Shown here piece by piece: positions 26,741 to 35,011 of a stretch of 64,000 nt of DNA. How positions within the stretch are numbered: position 1 is the first letter of the stretch; each line of letters opens with the position of its first letter. The notes beneath the pieces were generated by a model that was not told where the DNA came from, ran no database searches, and worked only from the letters and a program-made list of their open reading frames with translations. This stretch comes from Algoriphagus sp. AGSA1 (GTDB lineage Bacteria; Bacteroidota; Bacteroidia; Cytophagales; Cyclobacteriaceae), in NCBI RefSeq assembly GCF_021390545.1, contig NZ_JAJUWR010000012.1:62001-126000 (forward strand). The letters are read 5' to 3'. The translations under genes and the position numbers were made by a program.

Positions 26741-28036
26741 TCATTTTATCTCTGCAGTCCGTTCCAAAGCTTCGATAGCATCCATCAATACTCCGGCGCT
26801 TCCCTTGAAGGTGCCAGAACCTCTGGGTTCATTGTTGATAGAATACCATTCATAGAATCCCATATTCTTTACCACTCGCTCTGTCATTGGCTGGATCTGC
26901 TCATAGGCTTCTTTTACAAACCCATTTTTCACCAATTCCAACACCATTCTGCCTCCAAACCAAGTCCAATCCCCTCCATTTTGGTAACTATAGACCGGGT
27001 TCATGATCTTATTGGCAAAAAACCCCTCAGGGTAAGGAGGATAAATAGTCAGTCCAATGGAAGGTGCCCCGGCTTGCTTTACTCTGGAAACCATTTCGTC
27101 TAGCGATGCCTTGATTTCTTTCTTGGACAAAAGCCCCGCTTCGATAGCTATCGCCGTACCTCCAAAGTAGTAGATTTCTTCTTCATCAAAATCCTCCGGG
27201 AATGGCGAGCCTTCCAGATAAATATGTGGGATAAATTTCTGATCCTTTTTATGCCAAAGGTGCTTTCTGGTGTTTTCAGCGATCTTTTGTCGGACAGGCG
27301 CCCACTTAGTCTTGGTTTCTGGGAGGATTTTCATCAGGTTATCCAAAGCAATGACCATCATGGCATTGTCATATACATCAATCGCCCGATGCGTATTTTC
27401 ATCCAAATCCACGCCCCATCCGTGTTCGGGCTGTACATCCCCCCAATCAGCCGTAGTAGCACCCCAGAGCAATCCATATTCTTTATTGAATCTTTCATTC
27501 ATCAGAAAATCCATTGCCTGTTCCATGCGCTCAGGGACAGTCTTGTCACCAATTACTTCTTCCAGAATCGAACGGTCACCGGTTACTTGGACGTATTTAT
27601 AAACCGTCTGTATCAGCGAAGTTTCCTGATCAGTCTCCACGGTATTCTTATGCCCTGCGTATCGAGGCTCAAGTTCCGAATAACTGAAGTCCGTCTCTCC
27701 TTCCCCTATGCTTTCCGCCGGGGTAAATCCATCGATGATATTGCCGTCTTCTCCCTGCATTCTAAAAAATACGAGCAGGTTTTCCTTTAATTCTTCTTTG
27801 GGATAAACTTTTGCCGCAAGATTTATAAAGGTGTTATAATCCCTGATCCACACTTCACGGTATCCGTCTCCCGCATTGAAACCTTCCGCGATTATCTCAA
27901 GAGCCTTTTCTTTGACATATTTAAAATTTTCATCAGTTTTAATCTGTTGACCAAGCTCCTCACTAACCTTTATTTTATCCTGCGCATTTGCATTACAAAC
28001 CAATGCCAGTGCGGCTATTACCAGGTACTTTTTCAT
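26741..28036 (-). CDS. (alpha/alpha)6-barrel glycoside hydrolase, exported
   Basis: A 431-residue protein with a Sec signal peptide (MKKYLVIAALALVCNANAQ). The body is a six-hairpin (alpha/alpha)6 glycosidase: GYREVWIRDYNTF near 58-70, DQETSLIQTVYKYV, WGATTADWGDVQ, DVYDNAMMVIALDNLM and NGGDWTWFGGRMVLELV. The layout resembles clan GH-G enzymes such as GH63 and mannosylglycerate hydrolase, but the exact family cannot be fixed by eye. It follows the GH92 gene by 44 bases and probably trims a released mannoside or glucoside in the periplasm. Confidence 0.75.
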   Translation of the reverse strand: MKKYLVIAALALVCNANAQDKIKVSEELGQQIKTDENFKYVKEKALEIIAEGFNAGDGYREVWIRDYNTFINLAAKVYPKEELKENLLVFFRMQGEDGNIIDGFTPAESIGEGETDFSYSELEPRYAGHKNTVETDQETSLIQTVYKYVQVTGDRSILEEVIGDKTVPERMEQAMDFLMNERFNKEYGLLWGATTADWGDVQPEHGWGVDLDENTHRAIDVYDNAMMVIALDNLMKILPETKTKWAPVRQKIAENTRKHLWHKKDQKFIPHIYLEGSPFPEDFDEEEIYYFGGTAIAIEAGLLSKKEIKASLDEMVSRVKQAGAPSIGLTIYPPYPEGFFANKIMNPVYSYQNGGDWTWFGGRMVLELVKNGFVKEAYEQIQPMTERVVKNMGFYEWYSINNEPRGSGTFKGSAGVLMDAIEALERTAEIK

Positions 28037-28080
28037 TTATATTTTGGTTTATTGTTACTTCCAGCTTTTTGAATCTGATT

Positions 28081-31000
28081 TTAATATGGCATTTTTCCTG
28101 TGCCCCAATTTTCATTTGGCTCCGGCCCCATTTCCAAAACCAACTCCCCTCCCTTCAGGAGTTCTTTGGCCTCGAACCAAAATTGATTAAGGAGTTCTCC
28201 ATTAAGCGTTGCCGACTGTATATACTTATTTTTCCTGCTGGCATTATTGGCGGTAATGGTGAATTTTTCTCCCCTACCAAACTGGCTTCCCAGGTTGATT
28301 TCCACCTGCTCAAACAGTGGGCTTGCTATTTCATATATAGGTTCCGCTCTAGTGCCCCCGTCAACCTGAAACAACCCCAAGGAAGCCATCACAAACCAGG
28401 CACTCATCTGTCCCTGGTCTTCGTCTCCCAGGTAGGCATTGGTCACTTCGTAGCCATAATACCTATCCGCAATGGCTCGGCTCCACTTCTGGGTAAGCCA
28501 AGGTTTTCCGGCATAATTGAACAGAAAGGCAAAATGCATGGACTGCTGGTTTCCCTGAACCACAGGGTAATCCCAATATTGATCATTAGGTCCATTGAAT
28601 CTCCATCGGTCACTTTCTTCAAATCCCCACTCCAGGCGTTCCAGAAACTTTTCCTTGCCTATAGCTTCCATCAATCCCAGTACATCCTGAGGCACAAAAA
28701 AGGTAAGTTGCCAAGCGTTTCCTTCGACGTAATGGTGGTTAGCACCTGAAGTAAAGGGATCAAAATCCTCCAACCAATTTCCTTCCGAATCCTTCATTCT
28801 GGCATAGCCGGTGGAAGGATCAATTACATTTTTCCACCAGGTTCCCCTCTCATTGAATTGCTCGTACTCCTCAGATTTACCAAGAGATTTCGCAAACTGT
28901 CCCACTGTCCAATCATCAAAACTATACTCTAGTGAATTGGAAAAACGGCCTTGGTCAAATGGAACGTACTGATACTCCAAATAGGGAAGCAGGTCCCTGT
29001 TGCCGGCAAATCCCCCACCCACTTCGGTGGCTTCCGTGGTCTGCATTTTCACCACAGCTTCAAAGGCCTTCTCTATATCATAATCCCTGATTCCCATCTG
29101 ATATGCCCCCACGATCAATGGGATCTCATGTTCGGCCACCATCACCGGAATGTACTCCATGCCCGCAGGGCCTTTGGCAAGCCATCCGGCGTTGTCATAC
29201 ATGGCAAGCTGGGATCTTACCCACTTATTGGACCATTCGGGCGTCACCAGATTCCAAAACTGGTTCAGGTTCCAGAAAGTATTCCAGAAAGCGTCACAAC
29301 CCAAAGCCAGATCGTTGGGATCTTCAAACTGCTGAATGTTTTCATCCGCATCCCTCCATTTTCCGTCCACATCCGAAAACGTGTTTCTACTCGCCAGAGC
29401 CCGGTACATATTGGTGTAAAAGCGCTCCTTTTCCCTAGCATCATTGCTGACAACGCTCACCCTGCCCAACAGCTCATCCCATACAGCTTGCTGGTTGGAC
29501 ACTACTGCATCAAAGTCCCAACCAAAGGGCTTGGTTATTTCTTCAGTAAGATTCTTTGCTGCATTCTCTATACTCACATAAGAAATGCCTGTGCGCATAT
29601 TCACGGTTTTGTTTTGAAGGATATCAAATTCCACATATGCCCCCGCACTGGTAGGGTCTGTAACGGATAGGTTCTTCCCTACGGAAATCTCCCCGTCCAC
29701 CCAGTGGGCAAACTCAGCTATAGGCTGATCAAACTCAATCACAAAATGAACCACGTAATCCTGGCCTACTCCTTTAGACCATGCATTGGGAGTCAATTGA
29801 TGGCTTTTACCCTCAATTCTTGTAGGTGACACCTTTGTGATCTCACAGGATTCTATCTGATATCGATATTCAGTAGGAATCGACAGATCGATCATAATCC
29901 TCCCCCGTTCTCCCTTTCCAAACTCATATTTCTGAAAACTTGCCCTGTCTGTGGCAGTCAAGGAGGCCCAGATATCCGTGTCGGTCAGATGCACTTTGTA
30001 CAATCCAATCCCAGCATATTCTGAACTTTTGTCTATCGCAGATCGATAGCCCGAAGTCACATCACTTTGATCACCCACGGTAGTTTGGATCCCTTCTCCG
30101 ACAGTGGGGAATGTGCCCAGTCCTGTCATGGTCCATTCATGGATATGACTGAAAGTGCCTATGGATTCGAAATTAGGATCATAGCCCGCCTGCCAGCCGG
30201 AATTCTGGTTGTCAGGGCTCAGCTTTACCATTCCAAAAGGCATCCATGGCCCAGGAGCGATCATCCAGCGGGAATGCGCAGTGCCCAAAAGCGTATTCAC
30301 ATAGCCGCTCAACCCTTGTGTGGGCTGGGGAGACCTAGTGATTTCTCCCTGTTTCACCGGTTTTCCATCCACCCAAATTTCATAAGAGCTTTGGGTGGAC
30401 TGAGTTACAGCAGGCATCGCTGCTTCCAGCAAGTATTTTCCTTTTTCCAGTTTTTGTGTTAGAATTTCCTTTCCGTCAAGCATAACCCTCAATTCAGGTT
30501 CTTCATCCAAATGGAAGATCTCCACCAACAAGGGCTGAACGGGAGCCCCTGAACCTTCCAACTGATATTCAGCGGGAATTACTTGGCCTACTACCGCATC
30601 CTGTGGTTTGATCAGATCAGGAGAAAGAGATGTTGTCAAAGAAATGTGGTCAAAAGCAATCCAGCCTCCATCCAGCACTGAAATCGACATGTGATTCAGG
30701 CCGTTTTGAAGAATTCCTTCAGCTAACGGAATTTCGATGGACTGAGTGGAACCGGAGATCCCCTTGCCCTTTTCCAACGCCAGTCCTGCACCCTTTTTCA
30801 GTTTAAACTGAAAGTCTTTTCCATTTACCAATACTTTCAAATGGGGTGCGTGCAGAGAATCTGTATCCGCAAGGTCTATCTTCAGTTTGCCCTCTGCTCC
30901 TGTAGCTTTGTCCAACACAAAACCCAAATTCAGAAAGTGGGAACGTATGCCCGCTGTGGGACCGGTACCTCCCCAGCCATTTTTCGGCCCCGGGAGCACA

Positions 31001-31257
31001 TAAGGTAAATCTGTTTTGATATCGTCTCTGCCGATCCAAAATACCCTATCCTCAAATCCAAAATCATGGGCGATAAACTCTGAATACTGATCAGGATACA
31101 GTGAAAAACCTTCTCCTGAATCGGTTTTGTTTCCGAGACTAAACAACTCATTCTCCTGTGCTGATGCAGCTGAAATCCCGACACTTAACAACAACAAAAA
31201 CACGGGAATGTTTTTTACTGTAAGGTGTCTAACTAATATACTGGTTTTATTTTTCAT
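28081..31257 (-). CDS. GH92-family glycosidase with N-terminal beta-sandwich
   Basis: About 1058 residues from the ATG at 31257, which begins a signal peptide ending AASAQ (an ATG-less extension to 31317 overlaps the previous gene). Residues about 30-220 form an extra beta-sandwich like the C-terminal module of family 4 polysaccharide lyases. The rest is GH92: FYTNMYRA, LGCDAFWNTFWNLNQFW, EGNAWQLTFFVPQD and GDEDQGQMSAWFVMASLGLF. GH92 are calcium-dependent exo-alpha-mannosidases. Here the usual SHxHLSGTG block reads SHIHEWTMTGLGTF and NGE reads QGQ, so it is from a divergent branch and its linkage specificity is uncertain. Confidence 0.88.
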   Translation of the reverse strand: MKNKTSILVRHLTVKNIPVFLLLLSVGISAASAQENELFSLGNKTDSGEGFSLYPDQYSEFIAHDFGFEDRVFWIGRDDIKTDLPYVLPGPKNGWGGTGPTAGIRSHFLNLGFVLDKATGAEGKLKIDLADTDSLHAPHLKVLVNGKDFQFKLKKGAGLALEKGKGISGSTQSIEIPLAEGILQNGLNHMSISVLDGGWIAFDHISLTTSLSPDLIKPQDAVVGQVIPAEYQLEGSGAPVQPLLVEIFHLDEEPELRVMLDGKEILTQKLEKGKYLLEAAMPAVTQSTQSSYEIWVDGKPVKQGEITRSPQPTQGLSGYVNTLLGTAHSRWMIAPGPWMPFGMVKLSPDNQNSGWQAGYDPNFESIGTFSHIHEWTMTGLGTFPTVGEGIQTTVGDQSDVTSGYRSAIDKSSEYAGIGLYKVHLTDTDIWASLTATDRASFQKYEFGKGERGRIMIDLSIPTEYRYQIESCEITKVSPTRIEGKSHQLTPNAWSKGVGQDYVVHFVIEFDQPIAEFAHWVDGEISVGKNLSVTDPTSAGAYVEFDILQNKTVNMRTGISYVSIENAAKNLTEEITKPFGWDFDAVVSNQQAVWDELLGRVSVVSNDAREKERFYTNMYRALASRNTFSDVDGKWRDADENIQQFEDPNDLALGCDAFWNTFWNLNQFWNLVTPEWSNKWVRSQLAMYDNAGWLAKGPAGMEYIPVMVAEHEIPLIVGAYQMGIRDYDIEKAFEAVVKMQTTEATEVGGGFAGNRDLLPYLEYQYVPFDQGRFSNSLEYSFDDWTVGQFAKSLGKSEEYEQFNERGTWWKNVIDPSTGYARMKDSEGNWLEDFDPFTSGANHHYVEGNAWQLTFFVPQDVLGLMEAIGKEKFLERLEWGFEESDRWRFNGPNDQYWDYPVVQGNQQSMHFAFLFNYAGKPWLTQKWSRAIADRYYGYEVTNAYLGDEDQGQMSAWFVMASLGLFQVDGGTRAEPIYEIASPLFEQVEINLGSQFGRGEKFTITANNASRKNKYIQSATLNGELLNQFWFEAKELLKGGELVLEMGPEPNENWGTGKMPY

Positions 31258-31282
31258 GGTTAATTCTTTTATGGCCTTGAGG

Positions 31283-33049
31283 TCAGCAGGCTGAATCTTT
31301 GACATAAGCAATGGCAACTTGTGCCCGCATGGAGCCCAGGTTTTTCAGCCTATAACTCCCTGTAGCTGCCGGAACGGCGAAGGTTTCCGCAAAATGAAAT
31401 TTCACATTCCCGCCACCGGAAGTATGCAGTTCCAGGCTTTCCCCTTCCACCAGCATCAATAAATGACATTGTCCGGTTGTAGAAATGATGACTTCAGAAT
31501 CAAACTCATATCGAACCACCTCATAAAAATGATCAGAGTGTGTAGGAAGGAGGATTTTCTCCCAATCATCGCCTGTCTCAAGCACCTCGGGCTTTGATAT
31601 CAAGGTGTCTTGAACCACCTGCCCTTTTCTGGAGAAATCAAGATTCTCAAACGCACGGTCAACATTCAGCGGCCGGGGCTCCCCGTTCAGATCCAGTCGC
31701 TGCCAATCGTATATTTTAAAAGTATAGATATAGGGTGTCGCACTGATTTCCAGCACCAAATTGTCGGTTCCTGAGCAATGGATGGTACCGTTTGGGATCA
31801 GGTATAGACCATGCTTTTCAGATGGCAGCTTTTGTACAAACCTCTCCACGTTAATGGTTGACTGGGAGACAACCGAATTTTCCAATTCCTGCCGGAATTC
31901 TTTTGGATCGATATTTTCCTGAAACCCGAGGTAAACATGGGATTCAGGGGTGGTGTCCAGGATGTAATAGGTTTCATCCTGAGTGAAATTTTCTCCAAAA
32001 TGTTCTTTTGCATAGACCGTAGTCGGATGACATTGCACGGAAAGATTATCCCCACCAAAGGTGTCAAGGAAGTCAAATCTAATCGGGAAATCATCCCCAA
32101 ACCGATTATATGCCTTGCCCAATACTTTATCCCCCGCTCTATACATCAGCCAATCAAAAGAGGCTTCCAGCAACATTCCTGAAGAAGAAAAAATCAGTCC
32201 GTTTTCCGGGACAATCATCTCAAAAGACCAAGCGTAATTGGGTTCGTTTTGTGGCAGATCCGGGATGTTTTTTGATAGCCACTGCCCTCCCCATACACCG
32301 GGCTCAAACCAGGGTCTCACCCGGAAATAAGACTCAGACATGGCATCTAGCCCTACCCTGAGTACCTCTCCGCTCATCCAGGATGGGCTATTTGATCTTT
32401 GCTGGTCAACAATGATGTCTATCTGGGCCAATAATCTTTTCTTCTCTTTGTTGCAGATCAACCAATCCACAAAGAAAAAATGCTTGTAAGCCTGTTTCGG
32501 TTCTTTTGCTTCATCTATTGCCAAATTGGTGATTGATCCTGCTCGCATTCTGTACTGCAGCTCATTTTTGGGAAGATCAAAATAGACCAATCTTCCTTCG
32601 ATTCCGCACAAGGATGCGCCGCAACCATATACAATGGTAGTCAAATGCCCAGACTGATCAACTTCAGAAAAGAATGATGACCGAAAATAATCCTGTAGTA
32701 CCAGATCCGTCTTCTTACCGAAAACCGGATCGTCGCCACCCAAGAAAGGGGCAGTAAGTTTCTCGATCTCATCAGCTGACTTATAATAATCCGCACAATT
32801 GATTAATCTAAATTCCATACCTCTTTGTGCTAGATATTCAGAAATTGCTGCTGAGATTTCGCTCCAGTCAACACCTACGTACCCATCCAAAATGATTTTA
32901 TCGCTCGTGCCAAGCATATCGAAAAGATCTTCATAACCGGTTTTTATTTTTCCCGGCTGCAGCTCGAAAGCCGGAAATATATCGTAAGAGCCAGAATCTT
33001 TCTTTTGTTTTTGTATCGGAACCTGAGGTTGGTTGCTTAATCTATTCAT
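31283..33049 (-). CDS. manA: Class I mannose-6-phosphate isomerase, long form
   Basis: A 588-residue protein. The C-terminal part (from about residue 230) is a cupin phosphomannose isomerase with the zinc-binding QCHP motif (about 340), the downstream glutamate of DETYYILD and NGTIHCSGTDNLVLEIS near 435. It converts mannose-6-phosphate to fructose-6-phosphate. About 200 N-terminal residues (GKIKTGYEDLFDMLG... DGYVGVDWSEISAAISEYLAQRG) are not part of the usual 320-400-residue enzyme and resemble a degenerate nucleotide-binding fold; their role is unknown. It precedes the GH92 gene by 25 bases. Confidence 0.85.
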   Translation of the reverse strand: MNRLSNQPQVPIQKQKKDSGSYDIFPAFELQPGKIKTGYEDLFDMLGTSDKIILDGYVGVDWSEISAAISEYLAQRGMEFRLINCADYYKSADEIEKLTAPFLGGDDPVFGKKTDLVLQDYFRSSFFSEVDQSGHLTTIVYGCGASLCGIEGRLVYFDLPKNELQYRMRAGSITNLAIDEAKEPKQAYKHFFFVDWLICNKEKKRLLAQIDIIVDQQRSNSPSWMSGEVLRVGLDAMSESYFRVRPWFEPGVWGGQWLSKNIPDLPQNEPNYAWSFEMIVPENGLIFSSSGMLLEASFDWLMYRAGDKVLGKAYNRFGDDFPIRFDFLDTFGGDNLSVQCHPTTVYAKEHFGENFTQDETYYILDTTPESHVYLGFQENIDPKEFRQELENSVVSQSTINVERFVQKLPSEKHGLYLIPNGTIHCSGTDNLVLEISATPYIYTFKIYDWQRLDLNGEPRPLNVDRAFENLDFSRKGQVVQDTLISKPEVLETGDDWEKILLPTHSDHFYEVVRYEFDSEVIISTTGQCHLLMLVEGESLELHTSGGGNVKFHFAETFAVPAATGSYRLKNLGSMRAQVAIAYVKDSAC

Positions 33050-33120
33050 GATTTATTTTAATAAAAGTGCAAAGCAGTAGCTGGCACTTCTCTTTTTATT
33101 TAAGGGACTGCGGGAAATTA

Positions 33121-33282
33121 AGTGGCTGCCTCATAAGTAGGCTTACTTGTCATGCTGAGCAGACAGTCTACCGAAGACATTGAAGTCAAATCCCTTTATG
33201 AGCTAATTAAGTCCATTTCGACTTCCTGTCACCCAGGAGGCGAGTACTCAATGCGACAATTATGAGTTATGAAACAGCCATT
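33121..33282. repeat. MITE/REP-like element between susD and manA
   Basis: An imperfect 16-base terminal inverted repeat (AGTGGCTGCCTCATAA at 33121-33136; TTATGAAACAGCCATT at 33267-33282, 3 mismatches) encloses about 130 bases including GTCATGCTGAGC at 33149-33160 and TGTCACCCAGG-type sequence. This pattern is common among dispersed non-coding repeats in Bacteroidota genomes. It sits in the 247-base susD-manA gap, where it could fold into a long hairpin and lower readthrough. Confidence 0.5.
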
Positions 33283-33296
33283 TAGATAATATTAAA

Positions 33297-34886
33297 TTAG
33301 TTTGCGTAGCCTGGGTTTTGAGTTAAAGATGGATTTCGCTGTAGCTCCTGTTCAGGAAGGGGAAATAGCATGTTTTGTTCTTTGATAGCCCCATTGAAGA
33401 AATTGGTCGCACCTACCGCATCTACGAATTCGATTTCCCCTGTACCATCATTGGTTGGTTTAGGGAATTTTCTGGTCCTCATCACGTCAAACCAAATAGG
33501 AAATTCAAAGACTAGCTCTCTTACCCGCTCTTTCCAGACCTCTTCTACAAACTGATCGACTGAAAGACCGGACAGTTCACTTCTGATCTCGGCGGAGGAT
33601 TTCTTCCAAAGTGCCCTTTCACGTATCTGCGCAAGGTAATCAACTGCCTCTGTAGTAACTCCCTCTGACATTGCAATCGCTTCCGCACCTATCAGCAGTA
33701 CATTTGCTAAGGTGTATATGGGCATATCCTTGTCTGACAGAGCCGTTTCATAGGCCGCTTCCTGGTCCTCCCACATATAGGGAGCACGCTGAAATTCAAT
33801 GACTTCACCGTCCAGTTCAATAAAGGAATGGAAATATTGTTTTTCCTGAACCCGGAGATCTTCCCCTGGGTGATAAGAAGCTATCAACGACTGGGTAGGG
33901 CCATAGGCATTATTGGCAATAGCATAGGCAAGTAATGGGGAAATGTTGGAAGGATAGCTCCAGCTCGGGTAAATATTGTTTACAATCCCGATCTCATATT
34001 CATAGAAATATATGAATTCACCTGGTACCTGCTCCCTATCTTTGATTTTGTTGTAGGCAGAACCATTTGCAATAATTTCCCCTGAACCATCCCTGCTGTG
34101 TTGCACCAGAGAATAGTTTCCTGAATTGACGATTTCTCTTGCCGCTGCGGCCGATTTTGCATAATTATCCTCGCCTACTGCCGCACCGCTCATAGTCAGG
34201 TAAGCTTCCGCCAACACGGTCTGAGCTACTGATTTGGTAATCCTGCTGCTGTTATTGATCATGCTCACATCAGATAGTCCTCCACTGGCAATAGCGGATT
34301 CGAGGTCTTCCGTGATAAGCGCATACACCTGCCTGGCTGGTGTTCTTTCCAGAAAGAGGTTTTCCAGACTCTCATAAGGTTCCGTGATCAAAGGCACCGC
34401 CCCAAACATCCTTACCAGATAAAAATAGTTGAAAGCCCTGAAAAACCTGGCCTCCGCCATGTATTGGTTTATCTGGTCTTCGCTAAGCCCAGGGGTTTCC
34501 GGTATGTATTTTATCGCATTGTTGGCTCTGGAAATCCCTGCGTAAATATCCGACCACATCGAATTAAAATAACTGGAAAGGTTAAGCCCGTCATGGGTCA
34601 TATTCTGCCCTCTTTGGACGTGCACTTCCTGGCCTTTATATTCATTGTCCACAAAACCTGACAAGTAGGGACCGAACATAATCCTCGCTCCTGAATAGGA
34701 ACCATTTGCTTCATAAAACTGCATTGCACCGGTTCTATATAATGCATTCACAGCATCCCGGGCATGCTCAGGGCGGGCAAAATATTGGGTAGAGGCAACT
34801 TCATCTTTGGGTTTTTCTTCTAAGAACCCATCGCAGGCTGAAGCCAGTAACAACACCCCTAAGTATAGTATAGATAACTTTTTCAT
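33297..34886 (-). CDS. susD: SusD/RagB-family glycan-binding lipoprotein
   Basis: A 529-residue SusD-family protein with a lipoprotein signal (LLASAC, C18) followed by DGFLEEKPKDEVASTQYFARPEHARDAVNALYRTG, the typical SusD start. The TPR-like region includes INQYMAEARFFRAFNYFYLVRMFGAVPL and the C-terminal end is FPLPEQELQRNPSLTQNPGY, both standard for the family. It caps the SusC channel encoded 125 bases upstream. In contrast to the other SusD in this window, its frame is intact. Confidence 0.94.
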   Translation of the reverse strand: MKKLSILYLGVLLLASACDGFLEEKPKDEVASTQYFARPEHARDAVNALYRTGAMQFYEANGSYSGARIMFGPYLSGFVDNEYKGQEVHVQRGQNMTHDGLNLSSYFNSMWSDIYAGISRANNAIKYIPETPGLSEDQINQYMAEARFFRAFNYFYLVRMFGAVPLITEPYESLENLFLERTPARQVYALITEDLESAIASGGLSDVSMINNSSRITKSVAQTVLAEAYLTMSGAAVGEDNYAKSAAAAREIVNSGNYSLVQHSRDGSGEIIANGSAYNKIKDREQVPGEFIYFYEYEIGIVNNIYPSWSYPSNISPLLAYAIANNAYGPTQSLIASYHPGEDLRVQEKQYFHSFIELDGEVIEFQRAPYMWEDQEAAYETALSDKDMPIYTLANVLLIGAEAIAMSEGVTTEAVDYLAQIRERALWKKSSAEIRSELSGLSVDQFVEEVWKERVRELVFEFPIWFDVMRTRKFPKPTNDGTGEIEFVDAVGATNFFNGAIKEQNMLFPLPEQELQRNPSLTQNPGYAN

Positions 34887-34920
34887 GTGTTTATAATTTG
34901 ATTTTCAAAGGCCACATCTG

Positions 34921-34932
34921 CCTGCCGGCAGG
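34921..34932. repeat. GC-rich palindrome in susC-susD gap
   Basis: CCTGCCGGCAGG is a perfect 12-base palindrome within the 125-base susC-susD spacer. Related CCTGCC/GGCAGG blocks occur at 197-237 and 21850-21857. It could be a dispersed repeat or an RNA-stabilising hairpin that helps set the SusC:SusD ratio. Confidence 0.35.
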
Positions 34933-35011
34933 TGGAATCTCGCATGGTTGGTAATAATCCTAATTGGGACGTTTGCGTCATGCTAGATTTCAGTGGAGTA
35001 GATTTTTAGGA

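Noticed and set aside
27988..28749. Plus-strand frame of 253 codons at the end of the GH92 gene
   Set aside because: It overlaps conserved GH92 motifs on the minus strand and has no recognisable content.
28951..29670. Plus-strand frame of 239 codons opposite GH92
   Set aside because: Antisense shadow of the catalytic domain.
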